Numbered from the stretch's first letter, positions 10,267-21,873 are shown. The stretch: 64,000 nucleotides of DNA from Cyathus striatus (GCA_025738555.1 JAOVFP010000001.1:7440001-7504000), one strand, 5' to 3'. The notes: generated by a model from the letters alone, not told the origin. Program-made: numbers and translations.

Positions 10267-12577
10267 ATGGCTCCTCGTCGTTCCACTCGCTCTGCTACAA
10301 CTCAGGCTTCTAGTATTACTCCTACTGAGTCTGCTTCTCTGTCAGTTGCTACACATGAAACTCATAGCGAGTCTCGCAAGCGTGGTACTTCTGCTGCCGA
10401 TCTTACAGCCCAACCACCAACAAAGAAGCAGGCCACAACCAACAAACCTATTACAGATAATGAGGAGAGTGAAAATGTGCAGGAAAAACAGAGTAAAAAA
10501 GTTGTAAAAGCCAAGAAAGCCAAAAAAACTCGGTATGGTTTCATAACTTTCTTTCACTGCCTTGCTAATATTTTTTAGAAAAACTTCGGAACAGAAAAGA
10601 GCTGAGGATGCTGCTGCAGATGAAGAAGGTGTACCTGACCTTACTGCGTATGTATTACATATATTTATACAATATTTATGTACTAATAATACTTAGTGCT
10701 GAAAGGGTGCTGGAGGAAAGTGGCCTTCCTGTTGCCCCTCCAAAGCGGGGTCCATCTTCCAATGTACTTCAACCGGCAGCTCCAGTTTTCACTGTTACTC
10801 GTAAGCGCCATTCAGACATGAAAAAAGGTAAAGAAATATTCATTTATATGTATAAAATGTGTATCTAAACATTTATATCTTCTACAGTTGAAGAAGAACA
10901 TGAATCAGATGGATATGATACCAATAATGAAAGCGAAAATAAAGGTTTGAATTGATAGCTTACACATATATTTACTAGCATAAGTTATATTTCAGAAAAT
11001 ACTGAAGGTTCAACTGATGGATCAAATGCAGGTCGTGGAAATGAATCAGAACACAGTGATGGTAGGTGATATTAGCATCACATCTTTCAAGTCTGACAAA
11101 AAGTATACAGAAGATCACACCAGTAAGAATAAAGGTAAGAAAAATTCAGTAATGTTATAACTGTATTACTGTATTTAAGATCTTGAAAGGGAGTGATATC
11201 AGCATCATATCTTCCAAGTCCAACAACAATCGTACAGAAGACAGAACTAGTAAAGATAAAGGTATGAACTTTCAGTAATATTTGTATTTATACTGACTCA
11301 ATGTTTGCAGAGGTAGATATTATCATGAATAGTCCACCAGTTAGTCCACCTCGTACCACCAGTAAGCCAGGTACAGTCGACACTGTGGACATTACCAATA
11401 TTAGCCCCAAAGGTTCTTCAAAGAGTGAAGGTAAAACTATAATTTGTATAAATATATATGTACTAATTCTAAGTAGGTGGCATTCTCAGAGGAAATGCCC
11501 TTGGGAATCACCCAAATGCTGCTGACTTTCACAGTGCTGCTGAAAGCACTACTGTTGGTTTAGTTAAGGGGCGAGTATGGCTGTATATGTCTAATGCAGA
11601 TCCAAGTACTGTTATGGTACCTGGAGTTGCTTCATTTACATTGAAGCATAATCTTACGGCAACCATTGGGCCTGTCTTGAAGAAACTCAAAGACAGAGCT
11701 GAACATTTCTTTAGTATGTTTTCTTTCATATTTTATTCATATACTAATATCATTTTAGCTGCTGATCGCTGTTTGTATGTTTATGAAAGTAAAGCCTGGA
11801 ACATTCTTGGAAACTTTGAGTCTGCTATCAAGGACGATGAGGAAGTTGACTGGCTAAAGATAGATGGTGAATTTATTTTGCCAATTCTGAGTGTAGCTAT
11901 ATATTTTATTCTTTTATTCTTGTACCATTTACTTATATTGTGTTGCTTTATAGTCTGGATTTCAGCCAAATGCACCACTCTCCCTCGATATTGAGACGTA
12001 TTCCATTCAGTCTAAGTCAGCTGGAAGCTCTGCAGCTAGCTCTCGTGCTGTTTCTCGCTCTCACACCCCTTCTCTTGTTCAAAGAGGTGGAATCTCAGAG
12101 CAACGTACTGAGGAACTTGTCGATGTTTTAAAGATTCCTAGGGAAATTCTTGAGAGTACTGCACCTGGACTTCGAGTCGCATACCAGAGGTATCTTGCCT
12201 GTATAAAGGCAGTTTCCGACCACAACACTATGGACAAGAACAGGACTTGGCCAGTTGCCAAGGCCACAAAGAAAGAAATTGTCACAGTCTTTGTCTCATC
12301 TTCAGCCTGGTATGAGAACTATTCAAACTTTGATAAGATTGCAGATTTTCCAGCAATGCAGTCTTGGTTGGCTGAAGATGAGGATAGTCCTACTGATCTA
12401 GACCTTTGGGGCTTTGAGAGAGATTACTACACATTTTTGGATTTGAAAAGATGGCTTAAGGAGAAGAAGGAGAAAAGGAAGGGAAAGGGAAAGGGAAAGA
12501 GCAAGGAGGAGAAGGGAGGTAAGGATGAGAAGGCTCATGAGGATAAAGAGAAATCAAGTTCAAAGAAGCGCAAGTAA
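10267..12577 (+). CDS. KDZ transposon accessory protein, Lys-rich, 11 exons
   Basis: The ATG at 10,267 sits in a good context (ACACAATGGC). Exons inferred from GT-AG sites and continuous phase: 10267-10532, 10579-10647, 10697-10827, 10888-10944, 10996-11061, 11111-11134, 11238-11261, 11311-11430, 11477-11713, 11759-11892, 11954-12577. They total 1,752 nt (583 aa plus stop) with no internal stop. The N-terminal ~90 residues are Ser/Thr- and then Lys-rich (PPTKKQ, KKVVKAKKAKK, possible nuclear localisation). A middle acidic/Ser part is followed by a compact ~150-residue region (GRVWLYMSN, WNILGNFESAI), and the end is strongly basic (KGKGKGKSKEEKGG). I do not recognise the fold. It lies directly upstream of the transposase on the same strand, so a DNA-binding or regulatory role in transposition is an inference. 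The final intron-like GTAAGT at 12,574 could instead join it in frame to the transposase. Confidence 0.65.
11085..11261 (+). repeat. Tandem duplication of an 8-codon exon
   Basis: Exons 11111-11134 and 11238-11261 are both 24 nt, both phase 1, and encode EDHTSKNK and EDRTSKDK (counting the split first codon). Preceding intron sequence is also duplicated (AGCATCA.ATCTT.CAAGTC), giving a period of 127 bp. Adding or losing a unit leaves the frame intact. Confidence 0.65.
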
Positions 12578-12622
12578 GTATATTGAACTCGAATTGTAAT
12601 AGTTTACAATATGATTTTTCAG
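12574..12622 (+). other. Candidate intron joining accessory gene and transposase
   Basis: GTAAGT at 12,574 overlaps the TAA stop of the accessory gene, and TTTTTCAG ends at 12,622. Splicing removes 49 nt and the stop, and restores a continuous frame (…KKR-N-W-M…) into the transposase. The phase fits exactly (3,909 nt in total), so unspliced and spliced RNAs would give two different products. Confidence 0.45.
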
Positions 12623-12626
12623 TTGG

Positions 12627-14832
12627 ATGGTAACCTTTGAGACATATCTGTGGTGCTTAACCTGTATATGGGCTATATTCATGCCAGAAATCACTCAACA
12701 TATTTTATTCTGGTTATTAATAATTTGGCTATTTCAATGGCTCCCAAGTGCAATACTAGTTCTATTTATTTTTATTCAACCAGTACTTGCAGCAGGAGAA
12801 CAATCATTTCCTAACATCACATTTGATGTGTTCAGTAAATTTATTCTGTCAAATTTTGGTTCCAACATTACACTCTCTGCCACATTAGTTATATTGTTCT
12901 CTATGATTGATAATGTTGATTTGTTGAGTCTTCATGCAAGACAGCAGAATGCAAAGTTAACAGGAGAAAAAAATGTTGATGCAACTGCATGGATTAGATT
13001 ACTGGCTAGAGCTATTCAGGAAAAAATTGGCATGGACTCAGATGATCTCTTTGAAGATTATGAAATTAATGAACACACAACTCGAACAGGCAGATCTATT
13101 TTGTTAGGCACTAAATTAAATGAAATGGCAAGACTTCTGAACTTGTATCCTTTCAATCAGGAGAGGAAAGTTTTTGAAGGTCAACTGAAACCTGTATCTC
13201 ATGCTAGTATCGATCCTGTTCATATAATATGTCCTATAGCTGCAGAGTGTGAGACACGGAGCTGTAAAGGACGGGCACTACATGTGCATACTAAAGTTAG
13301 AGATGTACCTAAAGCAACATTAATTAAAGGCTCAAAAATATTTGAACATGCTTATGTAGTATCAGGTGTTTGTGAAAAATGTAAAACATTATATTCTGCA
13401 GAACATGAACGAGCCTATGATGAAAAACAGGGATATTATATGGTTCATTTAAACTCTGCTAAATATCTGAAAGTAGGAAAAAAACTATGGGTAGATAGGG
13501 CATTTTCTCAAGGTGTTCTGAATGGTATATATAGCTTTCATGCATCTGCTGCAGCATATATGGAATATTGGAACAACAGTTTTGGAAATGGAAAGGAAAT
13601 AAGCCGAAGACAAGTCTGGGAGGCTTTTATACATGAATCAATACGCATGGTTTCTGCAGGATCTGGTGTTAATTTTATTAGTCTTGATGGACTTTCAATT
13701 ACTGCATTAACAGAAGAAGCATTTGCAAGGTTAGGTGAAAATGGAAAAATACGTGCATCACATAATCACAGCTGCTTAGAGTGTACACAGCCTTATAGAG
13801 AAACTCAAGACTCACTACCAAATGAGAGTGCAACAGTTAAAATGGTAGTAATTGATGGGATTGTTATGGGACCACAGGTAATGCACAACTAAAACTAAAC
13901 AATATTATACTAATACATATTTTAAGCACTGTGCATATGACAATTGTTCCAATACTCTTGTAAACCATAGAGGAGGTGTATTTTGTGATGTTCACAACCA
14001 AGAATTTGGAGCAAGATGCTGTGTTCGTGACTGTCAAAATCAAAAGATAGAAAATACACAAGCTTGCAATGAGCACCAGGAAATGTGGCGTAAATATAAT
14101 TTAGAACATAGTTCAGATTATTTAAATGGTGCACGAAGAATGCTTCGCAAACCAGCTGAAAATCCACCTTGGAATAAAAACCGAGGAAGACGTGTTCAGC
14201 AGCCTCATGATGAGTCAGATACCAATATTCCAAAGAAATCTCATTATTTTAGTGCCTCTCGCTATTATTGTGTAGAAACAATATGTGCTCCATGTGGTGC
14301 TGTAATTGCATGGACAAAGTTTGTGAAGTCGGAGTCAACAACCAATATACTTAAGTTCTTAGAAGATGTTTTTCCTGATGAAGAATTAAGACCAGATTAT
14401 ATATGTATTGATAAGGCATGTAAACTTCTTCGAACAGCAGTTGCAAATGGAAGTTGGGTAGATTGGTTTAAAAGTAGCCGCTTTGTAGTAGATGGCTATC
14501 ACTATACAAATCACCGCTCAGATGATTATCTTTGTAGAAAGTGGTGTAATCCAGCACCACAAGATGGTTCTGCACCAAACCTTGTTTATATTGCACAAGA
14601 CAGAAATGGTGAAAGATATCACAAACGAGCATTCAATACACAAGCCTGTGAACAACTAAATTCATGGCTTGGTGGGTTTGAATCTATTATGAAACGTATG
14701 ACTCCAAGCAACTTTAATTGGTTCATACATTCTATGATCTTTTATCATACTCAACAAGTAATAAAACGGCAGAACAGCCAAAACTTTAGTATTATTAGTG
14801 AAGATTTTGAACATGATGATGGTCTGTTGTAG
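12627..14832 (+). CDS. KDZ transposase with CxC5 and CxC6 cysteine clusters
   Basis: Two exons, 12627-13877 and 13927-14832, join in phase to give 718 aa plus stop with no interruption. Residues 1-60 are hydrophobic. The CxC5-type cluster follows around residues 205-260 (C..A..CETRSCKG, then CEKCKTLY). The CxC6-type cluster begins at the exon junction (HCAYDNC, FCDVH, CCVRDC, AC...H). A KDZ core lies after about residue 525: CAPCG, YICIDKAC, FVVDGYHYTNH and ACEQLNSWLGGF, where the acidic residues are likely metal ligands of an RNase H-like fold. This order matches fungal KDZ proteins as I know them. The start is uncertain: an in-frame intron (12,574-12,622) would fuse the upstream gene into a 1,302-aa protein, or the hydrophobic leader may be non-coding. 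Role: cut-and-paste transposition of 8,008-15,548. Confidence 0.8.
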
Positions 14833-15240
14833 AAGCATTGGAAGATGTGGTAGAAGAGGCATCAGAAATAATAGGTGTGGGAAATATGGTAGAAGATGTG
14901 TCAGAAAATGTGGTACAAATGTAGTACAGAGATATCTGGTAGGAGAATAATAGGTGTGGGAAAATATTGTAGAAGAGGCATAGGAAGATGTGGTAGGGAG
15001 ATAGTATGCTATCAGTACTGAAGGGTGTGGGAAAATGTAGTAAAGAGTAGTAGTGATAGCATGTACTGAAGGGTGTGGGAAAATGTAGTAAAGAATAGTA
15101 GTGGTAGCATGTACTGAAGAGTGTGGGAAAATGTAGTAAAGAATAGTAGTGGTAGCATGTACTGAAGAGTGTGGGAAAATGTAGTAAAGAATAGTAGTAG
15201 TAGCAAAGATGTAGTAGTGAGATAGTATGTTATCAATAGG
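14833..15240. repeat. 3' minisatellite, ~48-bp unit
   Basis: GTGTGGGAAAATGTAGTAAA recurs at about 15,024, 15,073, 15,121 and 15,169, with more diverged copies from 14,874. Units share AGTAGTGGTAGCATGTACTG. The array directly follows the transposase stop codon; a minus-strand open frame over it is only the repeat translated. Confidence 0.7.
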
Positions 15241-15294
15241 TGTGGGAAAATACACCTGGAGTCTTAAACAGAACTTACTTTAAAAAATACAAAG

Positions 15295-15548
15295 TCCATC
15301 AGGACTCCACCAGGACTCCATCAGGACTTCTTATATTCCAGCAGGATGTCATCAGGACAATATCTATTCCATCAGGACTCCATCCGGACTCCATCCAGAC
15401 TCCGCCGGACTTCACTGGACTCCACCTGGACTCCACCCGGACTCCACCAGATTCCATCAGGACTCCGCCGGACTCCACCCGGACTATCCGGACTATATTG
15501 AGTCCGTCCGGAGTCCGGACGGACTGGGGGGGGGAGCGTAAAGTACTG
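15295..15548. repeat. Right terminal inverted repeat with GGACTCC subterminal repeats
   Basis: Tandem CAGGACTCCACCAGGACTCC-like motifs lead into CCGGAGTCCGGACGGACT, a G-run and the terminal GAGCGTAAAGTACTG. This is the inverse of the left end at 8,008. Confidence 0.75.
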
Positions 15549-15556
15549 AGCTAAAC
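15549..15556. repeat. Target-site duplication, right copy (AGCTAAAC)
   Basis: Identical to 8,000-8,007. Confidence 0.75.
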
Positions 15557-16501
15557 TAAGATCAAGCTGAGGAAGCTTGATCGGAATACATGAGCTATTC
15601 ATACAAAAGAAGCATGGTCTGTTCACAGAAAGGTATGCTACTATAAATAGAGTCCATGACTTGCCATGACTCAGCAGAGGTCTAGAGTAAAGATGAAACA
15701 CATACATAAATAGGTGAAACATATCAGTAAGCAAAGTCTGTGCCAGTAGTATGACAAACCAGGGTGGCAGGGATCAGTGAGGGGTAAGGGGTAAGGGGTA
15801 AGGGGTGATGAAGGTGAAACATGTATCAGTACTATAAATAAGTGGTCACATGAAAAGAGAGGGGTCTGGCAGGGTTGAGAAGGAAAAGGTGTAACATTAC
15901 ATGTTTAACATCTTTATTTTCTGCAGCAAGGTACATTTTATCACTGTCTATTAATGTGGTATCCTTATGTTTTCAGTAGACAAATCCATGGAATATCAGA
16001 CCACACATAAACTCATTTATACTGATCATGTTTTCTTGCTGGTCTCTCTCCAATAACTTTATTCTTGATAACTATGAAGCTATCCACTATTTCATAGAGT
16101 AGTGCAAAACCAATTGTCCCATTGCTTACTTTGATCTGAGCCAAGTGAGATGGATACCATGTACAGCAGATGAGACCCTGCAGCTACAGATGGCAATAAC
16201 TCAGGCAGTAGTTATCTGGATTGGAGATGGGTATTTGCATGATGGGAAACCTGGGTTCCAAAGCCTTTTTGTGGAGCCAATCAAAAAGTATGTGATTTTA
16301 AACTATAGGCATGAGGTTGCATATGGGTTTCCTGAGGAAGATAATCCATACCCTGACTACTTCTACAAGAGATGCCCTAATCCTGGGGATATGATTGAAT
16401 ATAATTAATGCCTGGTAGTTAATATTTTGTCAATACTCTTGATTTCAAATTGCCACCTCCACTGAAGCAAAGAAATAAGCTACAATAAAATAAGTAACCT
16501 G
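15557..16501. other. Gap with one small unidentified frame
   Basis: Includes a short GGGGTAA tandem run (15,781-15,806). An 87-codon plus-strand frame at 16,145-16,408 begins MRWIPCTADET and contains YPDYFYKRCPNPGD. It has ordinary amino-acid composition and could be an exon remnant, but I do not recognise it. Confidence 0.3.
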
Positions 16502-16509
16502 ATATAACT

Positions 16510-18524
16510 ATGGAAAGCCAGACAACCATGCTTGACTTCATCAAAGAAGTTGAGCTCTGACCTTTGGCTCTTCAGCTTGTTGCTTAGATTTATGTTCCTT
16601 GGCTGAGATATTGGTTTCTCAGCTCAGTGCTCAAGCTCAATTGTGTGGTGTTGGTAGATCTTTAATCATTGCTTTTATTAAGTGTTCAACATTCAGAGTG
16701 CAGCATTCAAACTCATATTTTTGATCAAAAAAGGCTCTAAAGTTGTAGAAGCCTGATACATAAGTTGAAAGAGCATTTAAACAAGAGTAAATATTTGAAT
16801 CAAATATAAGAGCTGTAAGGCGAAGTTCATATGAATTAGGACGAAGTTTGAAAACTTGAAAAGAAGTTCTGAGTATTTAGAAGAGGTATAAAAGTTTGAA
16901 TTGAAATAAAGAGCAGAAAGACAAGTACAGAAGCATTAGGACAAAGATCAAACCTTAAATGAATTTAGAACATTAGCACAAAGGGTAGAAGCTTTAATCA
17001 TCAAAGTAGATATCACTGAGATGATGTGTAGAAGCTTTAAGCGAAGTGGGAGCATTTTGATGAGATGTTTAGGCTTGGAACAAAGTCAGGAGTAGCTAGA
17101 CAGTGTGTATAAGCTTGAACTGTTGGTAGCAATTAATCTCAAAGTTTGAAACATACAGGTGAATTGTATGCATTTTATAATGATATGTAGAAGCTTGAGT
17201 TGGCTGATACAAAGTTAAGAGCATTAGAACAAATAATGGACACTATAAACTAAGTATAGGGTCATGTTTTGATGTCAAAATGCTTGGAACAAATCTCGCG
17301 ACTTTAATAATGTACTAGAATTTGATGACTGTGATATTGATGAGCTGGAAGCTTGTGGCTTTTAAAGGCATGTCTTCAGATATGCAGAACATGCACACAC
17401 AGTGATCAGTTGAAGTTGAGGCAAAGTAATGCCATGGAATATCATCATACCTAACTCCTCACATCCATCCAATTCAACTGTAGCCTCATATCCCAGCTTT
17501 AACATTCCCAAACAAAAAAATTGAGTACATCGACAGAGAGAAGCATGTAGTGCTTGTACTTGAAGCTGCCAAAGCAATCACTGTGAATCCACACTCAACA
17601 AACTTGGCCTCAAGTGTGCTCCTTGGGGAATTTTGGTGTCTAGATTGTATGGGGCACCTAAGGTTCATAAGGTTCATCATATTTTTAGTTGTCTTTTTAG
17701 CTTTTTCCATTTGATATTGTGTTCTTTTTGTTCTTGTATTGACTTTCCTCTGGATTTTGTACTATGCTACAGCTACATAGCTACATATGTGCTTCCTCTC
17801 AATTGTGTGCAATAGGCCTGTAGAAAATTGACTGAACCAACGAAGAAGTTACAGTCACATATGTGATGTTGATTCCCCTTTTCTAGCACAGGGAAAAACA
17901 CATTATCTCATAGCTCCTCAATAACAAGGTATGTATACCAACAAATTACCCAGTTGGTATACAATTAAGTAATGGAGAGCCCTCAATGTTCAATGTTCAA
18001 CTGCAAATGATACCATCTGTGTTTTCACCTGCATGATATCATGTCAACATTTACTACTGATGATAGATTATACATTCAGAAACAATGACTTCAAGTTAAT
18101 TTTTAATTTCAAAGCTTTTATATGTAACCATTATAATTGTTGTAACCTGTAGTCCTTGAGTGTAAAACCAGGACAATGTCAATTTGGAGTGCTGTTGAAA
18201 GCTATGCACAAACAAATGGACAGTAGAACTAAGGAATTGGATATTTACTTACAGACATTGACTCAGGCCCAAAATTACTTCCATAACAATTGAATTATAA
18301 ACATATGATAAAAACTGGATGTCTATGATGTCATAGTATGTTCAAATTTTAATGTTTAAAATTAGTATTAAAGGACCTGAGATACTGGGTTCTGATTAAG
18401 TTGTCAACCAAAATCAAGCCTGAACAGCAGGCGCCTAAGTGAAAATCTAAGTGCACTGCCATGGAGCCAAAGGTCAGAGCTCAATTACTTTGACATAGGT
18501 GAGCATGGTTGTCTGGCTTTCCAT
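16510..18524. mobile_element. 2.0-kb non-autonomous TIR element, 8-bp target duplication
   Basis: The left end ATGGAAAGCCAGACAACCAT at 16,510 is matched in inverted orientation by the right end at 18,524, with about 80 bp of imperfect inverted repeat (16,510-16,590 and 18,445-18,524; shared inner motif GAGCTCTGACCTTTGGCTC). ATATAACT is present at 16,502-16,509 and again at 18,525-18,532. Inside, 16,790-17,300 is a weak GAAGCTT-rich degenerate repeat and no coding frame is convincing (17,362-17,710 minus shows nothing known). It is likely mobilised by an enzyme encoded elsewhere. CpG-depleted, hence old, yet the target duplication is still perfect. Confidence 0.8.
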
Positions 18525-18599
18525 ATATAACTTAGATTTAGCCATTGAAGGATACATAGTCTCTGAAATGCAGTTACAATAAAATAAAGTTCACAAAAT

Positions 18600-18690
18600 G
18601 TACAATTCAAGAGTTGAATCTACAACCTAATGCCTTTCACTTCATGCTGAATAGGACAATCAACCACTACACCAAGACACCTTTCTAATT
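18600..18690 (-). other. tRNA-like sequence (pseudo-tRNA)
   Basis: Read on the minus strand: TTGGTGTAGTGGTTGATTG (an A-box/D-arm pattern), then about 35 nt later AGGTTGTAGATTCAACTC (a T-arm-like hairpin). The CpGs expected in a T arm have gone. Not a functional tRNA by inspection; possibly a SINE head or decayed tRNA gene. Confidence 0.35.
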
Positions 18691-20261
18691 AAAACATTTC
18701 ATCCCATACATCCACTCTCACAACAGACATCAGTATTGCCTCGCATCTATCATCATCATTCCTGACAGTGACAACACCACTTTTTTATTAGTCCCTCACT
18801 GTCTCCCATCTTCCTATTACCATTTCCCACACAATTCACTGCCCTTTGCACATATTTGTATGTGTCGCTGAGCTCTTAAATCAAACACCTTCATCTTCAC
18901 CTTCCTCTTTTGGGTATTCCTCTTCATCATTGATGGACTGATGGCGGCTGTTTATCCCTTCCTCAGTCATTGTGCACAACAGTGAGCACATTAATATAAC
19001 ATTTACAGCTCCATTTTTGTTCATTTCTCTTAAATCTTTTCATAGATTTAGATGTACTATACTATGCACACAATATATTATAGTAGACATATAATTAATA
19101 CCTACTTAGTGATGCAGAGTCCGATATATGTCAAAAGTAAGAGAGTGCTTATCTCCATTCCACAACAATATAATGATTACCTGCCATAGTTATTGATTAG
19201 TATATATGTGTGTTAACAAATTACAGGATTCTCAATGTCTGTAAATCACTACAAGATGACATTTGTACATGAAAAATAAATGAAAAATGCGAATAGTAAT
19301 TTTGCAATATATAGATATACAGCAATAAATATTTGGTGCACCCACCTCAAATGTGTCTATACAGGGTACTGGAGTATATCACAACAAAATTTGTGGTGAT
19401 ACCTAATGACTAGTGAATGATATTGCAGCATGAGATGTTAAGAACATTATGTTTATGGCTTCAAGATTTGTGAGCATATCTACTCATCCACTTGGTCAAC
19501 TTCTTAGATCTCTTTTACTGTATACTCCTATGAATCTGACGAGTTCAACCATGTACTCTGAATATTACTTGGATTAATATGTATGGTTTAATTGTCAAAA
19601 AAGTACCTTTTATGTGGTACATTTGGTTAACCTTATTTACACCTCTACAAATGTGCTGTTCATGTATAAAAGTTAATGATATAGCGGTACATTGTCCACT
19701 GTACTAGTTGCACTGTTAGTGTGGCCAAGATAAAGATAAAATAACCTGTTATTAACTATGACTTCTTTGTATGTGAGTGCAACATTTTTGAAGCATTTCA
19801 CATTATGCCTCATTAATGTTCTGAATGAAACTACATTGAGAGCTGTTACAATGTATGTTATAGTACTATACAATATAGAACTTGTGCCATGGATAAGCTA
19901 GTAAAAATATATTCACTTCCTCTTCTCAAATGTACTTTGATCATTTATAACTTATATGAAATTCAGTATATGTAGATTAGATCTTAATGCATGTACAGCA
20001 TATTCCATTACAACCTATCAAATATCTAAGAGATTTGAGCAAAAATTGAGCAGTAAATGAAGGAATGTGAGCTCACTATGGTGTACAATGAGAGCCATTT
20101 GTCCATCATTGATGACTAACCCAAATGAGGAAGGCAACAGTGTTTGATCTTCTCCATCTGGATTTCACATGTCTAGTCACATAAATAAGTTGGAAGTGAT
20201 GTATTTTCGAAATCTACATGTATAATAAAACAGATCTGAAAAGAGCAGTAACTAGTATATT
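18691..20261. other. AT-rich CpG-poor DNA, no feature seen
   Basis: No reading frame with recognisable motifs. A 66-codon minus-strand frame (19,873-19,673) is not supported. Confidence 0.4.
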
Positions 20262-21873
20262 CTACTCATCTGATAGCTCAGGGGGTAAAGTATGTCCACT
20301 CTCCTCCATCAATCTCCTTAATGCATTGTTCTTCTCTATCTGTGATTTAAGCTGTGACCTCAAATCCTGCAGTTCCCCTGCTCTCACTTCCTTTAGTCTA
20401 TTAGTATGATTATGAAATGATTCAGCAATTTTGAGTGTTGTCTTATCACTGAGTGGTGTTTTACATAATGTATGTAAAGTGAAGTGCATTGCTGACCCTT
20501 CCCCAGTGTGTCGTCCTAGAACCATCATCCAGGCACTAGTCTGATAGCACAGACATTCACTCTATTGGATAAATTTAAAAAATTGATGTACCCAGAAATA
20601 AATAAGAAACAAACCCTTTCAGTAAGTTCTTTCAAACAATGATTAAATTTCTTCGAGGCAGCACCCTTTGTGGGAATTAATGTTGGAAGAGGTTGTCTAT
20701 GCTTGATAGCTAGTCTAGAGTGAGCAACTGAAACACTCAATTAATAATAAAGGACTAACCTTGTACCTTGCTTCCAAGTTGGACACCTTGTACCTCACTG
20801 AAGGTAGTTGCTGGCAATGATGGAGGTGATGGCAGTAAGGACAGGGTGTCAGGTTGTTGGGATATTCTGATAAGGTATGGATTAATAACTTGAGAAGGCC
20901 TTAATAGATTGTCTGAGGTTGATGGTATGTTGTTCAATGTGTTACAGAAGTTGTATGAGATTGACTGCACAGACTGAAAAGGTATTGAATTGACAAAGTC
21001 AGTGGTGGTGGTACATCCTCGAGATCAGATATGACAGGAAGTGGTGGGGGCAGTGGTAACAAATCAGTACCTGTAGGCAGAGGGAGTGGGATGGACTGTA
21101 GTAAAGCTCCCTCAGCTACTAAAGTGTGTTCTGGATGCAAAGTATTGGCACTTGTAGAAATGATATTTCTGGTGCCACTGATTGGGATACCGGTGACAAA
21201 ACATTCTGTAACAGGTATAAATAAGGGAAGCAGAAGTACTATGATGAGAAAGGCTTACTGCAGAGGTGACAGCTTTTTTCTGTAAAGTGAACATAACAGA
21301 ATGCATTAGCACAGGGTATCAATTAATATAATAGGAGGAACTTACTGACAAGGTGGGAACTCTCTTCTACAGAAGAAACATGTCAGATGTATATAAAATA
21401 ACATAATGAAGGAGCTTACAGCTTTAACAGCAGCTTTTTTCTGTGGGGGCAATATATTAGATCAGGTTATATAATATTATAATGAAGGAGGGGTTTACTG
21501 CTGAGGTGGTGACTTTCTTGAGTTTTTTCTGAAAGGGAGACATGTCAGGACAGATTGTAGAAAAGTATAATGAGAGGATCCTATGGCAGGGCTGGCAGCT
21601 TTCTTATGCAACAGGGGCATGTCAGGACAGACATAACATTCTGGGGCTGAAATCAGCATACTATTGAAGTGGCTGCCTTCATCCAAAAAGAGGGTCAGAA
21701 TATATAATTGATACCTACATGTATTGACAGAACTCACACTTTGCAGGGTATGACAGCCACCAGAAGGTTCAGAAGTGTTTAGTTTGGCCTGTTGAAAAAT
21801 GTGGATCTGGTATAGTAATCTGAATGATAATACCTACCTTCTGGTGCTTTCCAGTAGGATGTCTACCCATCAT
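20262..21873 (-). CDS. Hypothetical multi-exon protein with Lys-rich microexons and C-terminal coiled coil
   Basis: A start MMGRHPTGKHQK (21,873-21,838) and an exon 21,788-21,738 are followed by tandem microexons (21,499-21,528, 21,420-21,440, 21,346-21,366, 21,259-21,279). Each is a multiple of three and encodes KKLKKVTTSA, KKAAVKA, KRVPTLS and KKAVTSA. A Pro-rich exon follows (about 21,140-20,960), then 20,970-20,764, an exon ending KELTER near 20,618, and a last exon closing at 20,262 (coiled-coil part RAGELQDLRSQLKSQIEKNN, end LPPELSDE). Exons between 21,738 and 21,528 are unclear, so full integrity is unproven. I do not recognise the family. The basic N-terminus and its place beside a KDZ transposase recall the accessory gene at 10,267; a shared role is speculative. 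Confidence 0.5.
21255..21610 (-). repeat. Tandem array of ~80-bp units, each carrying a microexon
   Basis: Units start with a CAG acceptor plus AAAAAA and end with a GTAAG or GTAAA donor, at 21,259, 21,346, 21,420 and 21,499. A decayed fifth unit lies near 21,580-21,600 (AAAGCTGCCAGCCCTGCC). Shared spacer motifs are ATAATGAAGGAG and CATGTCAG. All exon lengths are 21 or 30 nt, so copy number can change without frameshift. Confidence 0.6.

Larger units (their letters stand above)
8008..15548 (+). mobile_element. Complete KDZ-superfamily DNA transposon (CxC5/CxC6 type)
   Basis: The boundaries come from an 8-bp direct repeat, AGCTAAAC, at 8,000-8,007 and 15,549-15,556. The ends match in inverted orientation: GAGGTCTTTACGCTC on the left, and CAGTACTTTACGCTC read inward from the right (12 of 15), each followed by a C-run and then GGACTCC-rich subterminal repeats (8,036-8,330 and 15,295-15,530). 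The 7,541-bp interior holds a minisatellite, a TATA box, an accessory gene and a transposase gene, all reading left to right. Eight-bp target duplications are known for Zisupton-type relatives of KDZ elements. The reading frames are open and the ends preserved, so this copy looks young. Transposition itself is inferred from structure. Confidence 0.85.

Noticed and set aside
10267..14832. TET/JBP dioxygenase gene linked to the KDZ element
   Set aside because: Such genes accompany some fungal KDZ elements, but the accessory protein has no HxD...H iron-binding pattern of that family that I could find.
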